A stretch of 64,000 bases of DNA from Manis javanica (taxonomy: Eukaryota > Chordata > Mammalia > Pholidota > Manidae). Shown here in pieces: positions 56,822 through 64,000 of this stretch. The stretch covers positions 41,857,034-41,921,033 of the forward strand of contig NC_133169.1 in NCBI RefSeq assembly GCF_040802235.1, written 5' to 3'. Position numbers and translations under genes: made by a program. A model generated the notes under the pieces. The model saw only the letters and a program-made list of their open reading frames with translations, did not search any database and was not told the DNA's origin. Numbering within the stretch: position 1 is the stretch's first letter; each line of letters starts with the position of its first letter.

Positions 56822-58579
56822 ATGGGGAATGCACCGTCATTAGTCACGGCGCTGCAGACAGCTCTCAAAGAGCGAAACTTGAAGGTCTCCAGCAAAGTCT
56901 TAGGATCTTTTGTGAAGGAGATAGACCGTGTGGCCCCCTGGTTCATTTGTTCAGGGTCCCTCTCAATCCCGAGCTGGGACAAACTGGGGAAAGATCTTGA
57001 TAGAGAGGAGGAGGAGGGTAGCCTGAGGGGAGGCACCAGGCCCCTCTGGAAACTGATTAGAGCTTGTCTGCAAGATGAGAGATGTGAAAAGGTAATAAAA
57101 GAAGGTCAGAGAGCATTGACAGATATCCAAGAGAGCATGTCAGAAATGGAACGGGAAACAGAGAGCGCGCGCGGCCGAAAAAAGGCCACAAAAACGAAGG
57201 TAAAGAAACCTCAGAGTGAGGGAGAAAGCCCGCCTAGGGCAAAAGCGAAAGAGCCCCGAGAAGCGAGTGACGATCGCCTCGGAGAAAATAGTAAATACCC
57301 CTGGAAAGAGTTGAGGGACCTCCAACTCTCCAATAGGGAATCTGAGGAGGAATTAACGTCCGCAGAGGAAGGGGAAGAAAATAAAACCGCAGAGTGTAGA
57401 AGTAAGGGAACCAGCAAAGTTGAAAAGCGGACCAAGGAAAAAATGAAAGCAGGGTGTCCCCCGACGCCCTTTGCCCTGCCACCTTACGTGAGTGGCGCAC
57501 TCTCCTTTTGCCACCCAGATACTCTTCAGGCAATTAGACAAATGTTTCCTGTATTTGAGGATAATGGCGTACGCTCTCACCAGCCCCTGAGCCATAAACA
57601 AGTTAAGGAGTTAGCAGAATCCGTTCAGGCTTATGGAGTCAGTGCTAACTATACCATAGCACAAGTTGAGAGATTAACAGAGAAAGCCATGACACCCGCA
57701 GACTGGCAATATGTAACTAAGGCATGCCTTTCTAGTATGGGGCAATACATAGAATGGAAGGCATTGTGGCATGATATCAGCATGACCCAGGCATGCGCAA
57801 ACGCGGCCGAAGGACAGCCTGCGTGGTCATATGATATGCTGACGGGCCAAGGACAGTGGGTAGCTGACCAGACCACCTTCCCCTTACAGGTATACGCACA
57901 AATAAACACGTGCGCCACCAAGGCATGGAAAGCCCTCACCAACAAAGGAGAAGTATCAGGCAATTTGACAAAAATTATTCAGGGGCTGAGCGAGCCATTT
58001 TCTGACTTTGTCGCTCGTATGATGGAGGCCGCAGGCAGAATATTTGGAGATCAGGAACAAGCAATGCCCCTAGTGGAGCAATTAGTATTTGAACAATGTA
58101 CCAAGGAATGCAGACAGGCGATAACACCCTGGAAACAAAAAGGGATACATGCCTGGTTGAAAGCCTGTAGAGAAATAGGAGGGCCACTCACCAATGCGGG
58201 CCTAGCCGCGGCCATATTACAGAGCCACAAACAAGCCAGGATCACTAACAGAAGTATCAAATGCTTTCAATGCGGGAAATTAGGACATATAAAGAGAGAG
58301 TGTAGGAGCCCAGCTTCAGAACAAACAACCCAAAAGACCCCTGAGTTGTGCCCTAAGTGTAAGAAAGGCAGGCATTGGGCTAATGAGTGCCGGTCTATTA
58401 AAGATATAGAAGGGAAACCCTTAGAGTTGCCAAAAAACGCCCAGAGGGGCCCCCGTCACCAGGGCCCGCAAATATATGGGGCAACCAGCACGCAAGTGTC
58501 ATTCGGGAACAACCAGGCCCCCGAAGGAGAGCCACTTCAGGTTCCGCGGGATTGGACATCCGTGCCACCACCAGAATAG
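56822..58579 (+). CDS. gag: Gag polyprotein (585 aa), complete
   Basis: Structural precursor of a betaretrovirus-like element. It starts MGNAPS (Gly2 could be myristoylated), with a matrix-like N-terminus, a long charged linker (about residues 95-220), a capsid region with the major-homology-like stretch QGLSEPFSDFVARMMEA, and two CCHC zinc knuckles, CFQCGKLGHIKREC near residue 481 and CPKCKKGRHWANEC near 510, in nucleocapsid. The ATG is the first in the leader with a good context (CACCATGG). The frame overlaps pro; the shift site is at 58,432. No stops or indels are seen. Confidence 0.95.
   Translation: MGNAPSLVTALQTALKERNLKVSSKVLGSFVKEIDRVAPWFICSGSLSIPSWDKLGKDLDREEEEGSLRGGTRPLWKLIRACLQDERCEKVIKEGQRALTDIQESMSEMERETESARGRKKATKTKVKKPQSEGESPPRAKAKEPREASDDRLGENSKYPWKELRDLQLSNRESEEELTSAEEGEENKTAECRSKGTSKVEKRTKEKMKAGCPPTPFALPPYVSGALSFCHPDTLQAIRQMFPVFEDNGVRSHQPLSHKQVKELAESVQAYGVSANYTIAQVERLTEKAMTPADWQYVTKACLSSMGQYIEWKALWHDISMTQACANAAEGQPAWSYDMLTGQGQWVADQTTFPLQVYAQINTCATKAWKALTNKGEVSGNLTKIIQGLSEPFSDFVARMMEAAGRIFGDQEQAMPLVEQLVFEQCTKECRQAITPWKQKGIHAWLKACREIGGPLTNAGLAAAILQSHKQARITNRSIKCFQCGKLGHIKRECRSPASEQTTQKTPELCPKCKKGRHWANECRSIKDIEGKPLELPKNAQRGPRHQGPQIYGATSTQVSFGNNQAPEGEPLQVPRDWTSVPPPE
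58432..58438 (+). promoter_or_regulatory. gag-pro -1 ribosomal frameshift site
   Basis: A AAA AAC lies in the correct phase of the gag frame (codons AAA, AAC), and the -1 frame is open from here into dUTPase-protease. GC-rich sequence directly downstream could form the stimulating structure. Confidence 0.82.
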
Positions 58580-59352
58580 TGTTGACTCCACAGATGGGAG
58601 TTCAGCCTATCCCTTCAGACTTTAAAGGCCCCCTACCACCAAATACCATTGGGTTACTCCTAGGGCGCTCTTCTGCTGCATTGAAAGGCCTGGTAGTTCA
58701 TCCCGGAGTCATAGATCAAGATTATGAAGGACAGGTAAAAATCATGTGTTCGGCTCCCAGAGGAATCTATCCTATATCCCCGGGAGACCGCATAGCCCAG
58801 CTCTTAGTTTTACCTAGTCTCCACGCCAATTATCCTGCTACCAACACGGAGAGGGGAGAAAGGGGCTTCGGCTCCTCTGACTGGGATTCAGCCTTCATAG
58901 TATTAGATTTAGCAGACAGACCAAAATTAACTCTTCAAATAGAGGGAAAGAGCTTTGAGGGAATCCTAGACACTGGAGCAGATAAAAGTATTATCTCTGC
59001 AACCTGGTGGCCCTCCAAGTGGCCTGTGACCCAATCCTCACATTCATTACAAGGTTTAGGATATGAGTCAAGCCCTTCAATTAGTGCCAAACCATTGAAA
59101 TGGCGAGCCCCTGAAGGACAAGAGGGTACAGTCACCCCTTATGTACTCCCTCTACCGGTCAATTTATGGGGGAGGGATGTCATGAGAGACTTAGGCCTCA
59201 AACTCATTAATGAATACTCCACCCCCGCCCAAGGCATGATGATGGACATGGGATACATCCCTGGCAAGGGGCTGGGGAAACACCAACAGGGACACATAGA
59301 GCCCATCCTGCCCAAAGTAAAGAATGACCGTCACGGCCTGGGTTTTTCATAG
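58438..59352 (+). CDS. pro: dUTPase-protease-G-patch (pro) reading frame
   Basis: Read by -1 frameshift from gag; the start given is the shift point, and the first ATG is at 58,552. It carries the five trimeric-dUTPase motifs: [30 protein letters not shown] and [10 protein letters not shown]. An aspartic protease follows, with [11 protein letters not shown] holding the catalytic Asp, then a glycine-rich G-patch ([15 protein letters not shown]) at the C-terminus. This dUTPase+protease+G-patch order is typical of betaretroviruses. The frame ends at TAG 59,350-59,352, just past the pro-pol slip site. It is open throughout. Confidence 0.92.
   Translation, partial: RPEGPPSPGPANIWGNQHASVIREQPGPRRRATSGSAGLDIRATTRIVLTPQMGVQPIPSDFKGPLPPNTIGLLLGRSSAALKGLVVHPGVIDQDYEGQVKIMCSAPRGIYPISPGDRIAQLLVLPSLHANYPATNTERGERGFGSSDWDSAFIVLDLADRPKLTLQIEGKSFEGILDTGADKSIISATWWPSKWPVTQSSHSLQGLGYESSPSISAKPLKWRAPEGQEGTVTPYVLPLPVNLWGRDVMRDLGLKLINEYSTPAQGMMMDMGYIPGKGLGKHQQGHIEPILPKVKNDRHGLGFS
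59340..59346 (+). promoter_or_regulatory. pro-pol -1 ribosomal frameshift site
   Basis: G GGT TTT in phase with pro, followed two codons later by the pro stop. The -1 frame then reads straight into pol. It fits the X XXY YYZ pattern. Confidence 0.72.
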
Positions 59353-61979
59353 GGGCCATTGAAGATGCCATGCCCATACCTTGGCTCACAGAGGAGGCCG
59401 TATGGGTTCCTCAGTGGCCCCTATCCTCTGAAAAATTAGAAGCAGCTCATTGCTTAGTGCAAGAGCAGCTCCAACTGGGACACCTAGAACCCTCTGTGTC
59501 CCCATGGAACACACCCATATTTGTAATCAGGAAAAAGTCAGGATCATGGAGGTTGCTTCATGATCTGAGAGCAGTAAATGCTCAAATGAGAATGCTTGGA
59601 CCCGTACAACGGGGACTGCCACTCCTCTCTGCCTTACCCAAAGAATGGAAAGTGCTCATAATAGATATTAAAGATTGTTTCTTTTCTATACCTCTAAGCT
59701 CCAAGGACAGGGAAAGATTTGCTTTTACTTTGCCAGCTATTAACCATGAACAACCCGATGCCAGATTTCAGTGGAAGGTCCTCCCTCAAAGAATGGCAAA
59801 TAGCCCCACCATATGTCAACTGTACGTTCAGCGAGCGCTAGACCCAATTCGTAAGACCTATCCCACGCTAAAGATCATCCATTACATGGATGACATCCTT
59901 CTTTGCTCCCCACAACCAGCGGAAATAGAAGAAGCATATATAGATCTCACTAGATCCCTAGAAAATTGGAGACTGAATATAGCAAGCGAGAAGGTCCAAA
60001 AATCTAGTGTTAGCAAATTCCTAGGAGCAACCATTTACACAGATGTAATTTGCCCCCAAAAGCTTGAGATAAGACATAATCAATTGTGAAATTTGAATGA
60101 CTTCCAAAAACTCCTAGGGGATATTAATTGGTTGCGCCCATACTTAAAGATACCCACCACTGAATTGACTCCACTATTTAAAACCCTAGAAGGAGACCCA
60201 CAACTAACGTCACCGCGCTCCCTCACACCTGAGGCATTACAAGCCATTCGCAAAGTAGAACAGGCTTTGATGACAGCACAATTAAATAGAGTGCAATCGA
60301 ATGAACCCTTTGAGTTGTGTGTCTTTCCCACCCCAGAGCTGCCAACAGCAGTCTTATGGCAGCACGGCCCACTGATCTGGATTCATCCCCAAGCCTCTCA
60401 GGCTAGGACAATAGAGTACTATCCAGCAGCCGTGGCCAAACTTGCTTTGAGAGGAGTAAAAACCTCCATGACACATTTCGGAGAGGCTCCAGCTAAAATT
60501 ATAACCCCTTACAGCGTAGAACAGATACAAGTATTATGTGCTATGAACGATGATTGGGCCATACTTGCTTACAGTTTCTCAGGAACCTTTGATAATCATT
60601 TCCCTAAACATCCCCTCATCAACTTCGCCAAAAATCATCTCTTAGTATTTCCTCGGGTCACTAGCCTAACCCCGCTGCCTCATGGAAAAACAGTTTACAC
60701 GGACGGGTCTAAGACAGGCACAGGTGCCTATGTCCATGATGGCAAAGTTGTGACAAAAGGCTACACGCCTGACACTCCACAAATAGTGGAATGTCGCATA
60801 GTCTTAGAGGTCCTACAAATATTTCCTGAACCTTTAAATATTGTGTCTGACTCCTGTTATGTAGTTAATGCAGTCAAATCTCTAGAAGTGGCCGGGCTAA
60901 TTAAAGCGTCCAGCCCAGTAGCCACTTTGTTCAAACAGATACAATCAGCACTACTTCATAGGCAATCTCCTTTGTATATAACTCATATCAGAGCACATTC
61001 AGGCCTTCCCGGGCCTATGACCCAAGGCAACCACCTGGCAGACCTCGCAACCAGAAGCATAGTCTTTCCCCTGCTAGACCCTGTCACCACAGCTTCAAAA
61101 TTCCACACACAGTTTCATGTCACTGCCGAAACGCTGCGCAGGCGGTTTAGCATAACCAGGGCCGAAGCTAGGAACATTGTCCTTAGCTGCCAACACTGCT
61201 GCAGCTTCCTTCCCGCACCTCATGTGGGGATCAACCCCAGAGGTATTAGGCCTTTACAAGTTTGGCAAATGGATGTGACGCATATTTCGTCTTTTGGGAA
61301 ACTGAAATATGTACATGTATCCGTGGATACTTCTTCAGGAGTCATCTTTGCCTCCCCATTGTCAGGAGAGAAAGCTTCCCATGTCATCCAGCACTGCCTT
61401 GAAGCTTGGAGCGCATGGGGGTTACCGCAGATTCTGAAAACAGACAATGGCCCAGCCTATACCTCTACAAAATTTGCTCAATTTTGTCATCACATGAGGA
61501 TAAAACATATCACTGGCCTTCCCTACAACCCACAGGGTCAAGGGATTGTGGAACGCGCGAACCGCACGCTCAAATCCTATTTACTTAAACAAAAAGGGGG
61601 AATTGAAGATATACCCCCCACACCAAAAACTGCCATAGCCCTAGCACTTTTCACTATAAATTTTTTGAATCTGGATACTCAAGGCCATACAGCAGCGGAT
61701 CGCCATAATCAGTGGCCAAAAGACCCACAAGAACTAGTAAAATGGAAGGACGTGTTATCTAACCAATGGAAGGGCCCGGATCCAATCATAATCAGATCCA
61801 GGGGAGCTGTGTGTGTTTTCCCCCAGGGTGAAGAAAATCCCTTCTGGATCCCGGAGCGCCTAACGAGGAAAGTCCTAAACAAAGGAGATGACTTCGCTGT
61901 ACCTCCTGACCCTGCTCCTGACACTGGAGACCCCGACTCAGGGAGTATTGAGATGGGGAATCCTGTCTGCCTTTCCTAA
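59346..61979 (+). pseudogene. pol: Pol (reverse transcriptase, RNase H, integrase) with one in-frame stop
   Basis: The pol frame runs about 878 codons from the slip site. [13 protein letters not shown], then the catalytic YMDD at 59,883-59,894. TGA at 60,087-60,089 interrupts it between the RT palm and the connection region, and the same frame continues to 61,979. RNase H shows YTDGSKTG, the VEC glutamate, SDS and HLAD. Integrase has an HHCC zinc motif (ending CQHC), [14 protein letters not shown] and the [15 protein letters not shown] stretch with Asp, Asp and Glu of the DDE triad. The integrase end overlaps env. The single stop means no full Pol without readthrough, which I cannot judge. 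Confidence 0.93.
60087..60089 (+). other. Premature TGA in pol
   Basis: The only interruption seen in the pol frame: the codons on both sides are open and in the same phase, so it is a point nonsense change rather than an indel. Confidence 0.92.
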
Positions 61980-63663
61980 GCCTATGCCTGTCCATTTCAA
62001 TGCAGCCGTTTTTCCCCGCTTTTTCACCACCAACTCTAGTATGAACTTGCCCTACCTAGTTAAAGACACCCTAGTAGCTCCCCTGGGAGAAAACCGATCC
62101 TTCGTAACTAATGGGTCATTATGCTTCACCACTCAGAATCTAGCTGGCTGTATCTCCCTGAAACGGAGGAAATACGGATGGTTCAGTGACATAATTCTAG
62201 AGGCCAGTAGCCTCCCCGTTATGTCAGCTAAATTTGAAGGGCCTAATAAGGAAGGGAGCCCGTCCTATAAGAACATGACTATCCACCAGATGGTTCTCTG
62301 GATCAATGGCACATTTGTACACTCTCCCAGGAACAATTCCACTGACAGGCCTCGTCAACCCAAATATGCCTCCCATTGTGTGGGCGACTATGAGGGAGAG
62401 CTGTGGCCCTGGACTGACTGTCAGTCAACTGTAGTAACGTGGGCAACTGAGAGGCAGGAGTTTACCATCTCCCCAGATATGGAGGGACGGCCAGCCAATG
62501 AGGCTTGGTGGCCAGTAAAGGTGCTCGAAGGCGAGTTTCGTCAGCAGCTGAGCATGAACCCCTTCCATAAATGGATGCTGTGTGGAGTCAATGGCTCGTG
62601 TACCGACCTCTCCCCCTTTTCCACCCTCCAGGGTGGGGGAATCGGTGTAAAAAATATCACCTTTTGGTGCGAGAATAACCACATGTGCGCACACTGGAAC
62701 ATGATCATGACCCATAACAACGAGAACTACACGTGTTCAGCAAAATCAGGTCCAGAGTCACCTAATTCCCTTTTTCCACCTTCTCCAGTATGCGTATACC
62801 CCCCATTTCTGTTTATCTTATCCAATAGTAGCTTTGACTCCTGCTCCAATGAAACCTGCTTTCTGTCTCAGTGTTGGGATGCGCGTAACTTTACCAATGC
62901 TTTGGTAGTCCGCATCCCCCGTTGGGTCCCTGTTCCCGTAGACGCCCCTAACACCATGACTCTGTTTCGAGAAAGGCGCGATTTCGGTGTTACAGCCGCC
63001 ATAGTGCTCCTGATCTCCGCGACCGCGGTCGCAGCCACCGCCGCTGGTATAGCTTTAGACACCTCCATCAAATCGGCTACAGAGCTCAATAACCTTGCAG
63101 CCTCAGTAGCTTCTGCCCTGGACCAACAGTCCACACTTGATGGCAAACTGAAAGGAGGAATAATGATCCTCAATCAACGCATAGATCTCGTGGAGGAACA
63201 AATGGAGGTGCTCTGGCAAATGGCCCAATTGGGATGTGAGCGGAAATATCGTGCCCTCTGCATCACTAGCATTCAATATAAAAATTTTACTCGGGCAGCT
63301 AATCTGTCACGAGACCTGTCCCAGTATCTTTCAGGAAACTGGTCCCAAGACTTCGATGGGACACTAGAAGAGCTGCGGCGAGAAATTATCCACATCAACT
63401 CCACCCGTCTAGATATCTCCGTAGCGGAAGGACTCTCTTCCTGGTTCCTCAGAGCTCTCTCCCATGTCAAGGAGTGGGCGGGCATGGCTGGGATGGGCGT
63501 GTTCCTGCTTGGAGGTCTCATGCTCTTACTCTGGTTGTTATGCAGACTCCGCAACCAACATAAGCAGGACAAGGTGATCCTTGCTCAAGCCCTAATGGCG
63601 ATAGACGTTGGCGCCTCTCCCCAAGTGTGGCTCAACATGCTTAAGAAGGAAGCTCGGCTTTAG
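61888..63663 (+). CDS. env: Env polyprotein (591 aa), complete
   Basis: Envelope precursor of the class II provirus. It begins in the pol 3' end with a hydrophobic signal peptide (about residues 1-20). The SU part has many NxS/T sites. A furin-like RERR at residues 361-364 is followed by an Ala/Val-rich fusion-peptide-like stretch (about 365-395), a coiled coil, a CERKYRALC cysteine pair (C450 and C458, CX7C, the beta-type TM arrangement rather than CX6CC), a membrane anchor (about 533-556) and a cytoplasmic tail of about 35 residues. The frame is open with no lesion. Whether it is expressed or acts in the host is unknown. Confidence 0.93.
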   Translation: MTSLYLLTLLLTLETPTQGVLRWGILSAFPKPMPVHFNAAVFPRFFTTNSSMNLPYLVKDTLVAPLGENRSFVTNGSLCFTTQNLAGCISLKRRKYGWFSDIILEASSLPVMSAKFEGPNKEGSPSYKNMTIHQMVLWINGTFVHSPRNNSTDRPRQPKYASHCVGDYEGELWPWTDCQSTVVTWATERQEFTISPDMEGRPANEAWWPVKVLEGEFRQQLSMNPFHKWMLCGVNGSCTDLSPFSTLQGGGIGVKNITFWCENNHMCAHWNMIMTHNNENYTCSAKSGPESPNSLFPPSPVCVYPPFLFILSNSSFDSCSNETCFLSQCWDARNFTNALVVRIPRWVPVPVDAPNTMTLFRERRDFGVTAAIVLLISATAVAATAAGIALDTSIKSATELNNLAASVASALDQQSTLDGKLKGGIMILNQRIDLVEEQMEVLWQMAQLGCERKYRALCITSIQYKNFTRAANLSRDLSQYLSGNWSQDFDGTLEELRREIIHINSTRLDISVAEGLSSWFLRALSHVKEWAGMAGMGVFLLGGLMLLLWLLCRLRNQHKQDKVILAQALMAIDVGASPQVWLNMLKKEARL

Positions 63664-64000
63664 CTTGAGGTAGCTCTTGCACCCTGAGCCCATGTGGCAC
63701 TGCACCAGGCCCGAGTACCTCAATGCTTAATCACAGCTTTCTTTAAGAAGCTCATGGTGCAAGAGGGTTGAGAAAAAGGGTCCAAACCCTTTGTACCAAG
63801 CGGTCCCAACGCCAGCCAGAGGATGCGAGGCAAAGCACTGCAAGAGGTCTTGGACCCCTCTGAGAGGCATGCCTGACTGCATAGGGGTAGATGCCCAGAA
63901 CCCCTCTCCAAAAAGGGGGCATCAGGAAGTATGATGGAGGTCAGGCCTCTGTCTCCGCCTCTGCTGGCAAGTTCCGCCTTGAGCTTCTGTTAGACAAAAA
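63664..64000 (+). other. Structured 3' untranslated region between env and the 3' LTR
   Basis: 337 bases of noncoding DNA, unusually GC-rich. An inverted repeat pairs 63,674-63,688 with 63,751-63,765 (13 of 15 bases, with a 2x2 internal loop). An AGCTT...AAGCT hairpin lies inside it, and GGCATGCC and AGGGGT/ACCCCT stems follow near 63,860-63,905. Simple retroviruses can carry an RNA export element here. That role is inferred from position and structure only. Confidence 0.5.

Larger units (their letters stand above)
56318..64000 (+). mobile_element. Class II (IAP/betaretrovirus-like) endogenous retrovirus, 3' end outside window
   Basis: Proviral order 5' LTR, PBS, leader, gag, dUTPase-protease, pol, env, 3' UTR. 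Two -1 frameshift sites join gag, pro and pol, the betaretroviral layout. The LTR start TGTTGGCAGCTGC and the tRNA-Phe-like PBS resemble intracisternal A-particle elements. Gag, pro and env are open and pol has one stop, which suggests recent insertion. The window ends inside the region before the 3' LTR, with ACAAAAA possibly beginning the polypurine tract, so LTR divergence and the target duplication cannot be read. Confidence 0.95.

Noticed and set aside
57140-58260. Minus-strand frames opposite gag
   Set aside because: Shadow frames of a GC-balanced coding region; no start context, domain or conservation supports them.
63911-63920. AAAAAGGGGG as the polypurine tract of the class II provirus
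   Set aside because: The sequence that follows does not start with TGTTGG like the 5' LTR. The real tract more likely begins with the ACAAAAA at the window edge.

Overview
The window is a piece of a placental-mammal nuclear genome: AT-rich, with three closely related olfactory receptor (OR) copies of OR family 2 (best match from memory: OR2M-like), old MIR/L2/MaLR-type repeats, and long young-looking LINE-1 elements. I see no Alu, B1/B2, ruminant or carnivore tRNA-Lys SINEs. The L1 3' tail resembles one I associate with pangolins (Manis). That is an impression from memory, not a search, and I hold it at about 50%.

Layout. 1-4.5 kb: an OR pseudogene on the + strand and its flanks. 4.5-22.05 kb: two nearly full-length L1 elements in tandem on the - strand (L1-A, L1-B). 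22-31.6 kb: gene-free DNA with a small diverged duplication, a low-copy repeat of unknown identity and older L1 fragments. 31.6-40 kb (unit A) and 43.5-56.3 kb (unit B): two direct copies of an ancient segmental duplication, each carrying a - strand OR. The OR in unit A is a pseudogene; the one in unit B (45,162-46,100) is intact. Between them, at 42.2 kb, is a tiny inverted L1-tail insertion. Unit B also holds a composite L1 insertion (49.29-53.15 kb) that unit A lacks. From 56,318 to the window edge is a class II (IAP/betaretrovirus-like) endogenous retrovirus with LTR, PBS, gag, dUTPase-protease, pol and env. Gag, pro and env are open; pol has one in-frame stop.

Main discovery. The young L1s do not end at an ordinary L1 3' end. 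After the L1 3' UTR and a degenerate A/GAAA tail, each sense strand runs into about 1.7-1.8 kb of a different, class I (gamma-type) retrovirus: the env transmembrane subunit (fusion-peptide-like stretch, CX6CC in one copy, membrane anchor), a polypurine-like tract, and U3-R of an LTR whose AATAAA lies just before the final poly(A). The same junction occurs in three independent insertions here. A fourth, very short insertion consists only of the LTR-derived tail, with a perfect 13-bp target-site duplication and an internal inversion. The simplest reading is an L1 lineage that captured a retroviral 3' end by 3' transduction, now uses the retroviral polyadenylation signal, and has amplified with it. 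L1-B keeps a complete ORF1 with a three-unit coiled-coil expansion and an ORF2 with few lesions; both long L1s have tandem monomer-like 5' UTRs.

The genes do not form an operon-like system. The region is an OR cluster that grew by duplication and was then filled by L1 retrotransposition and a recent-looking provirus.
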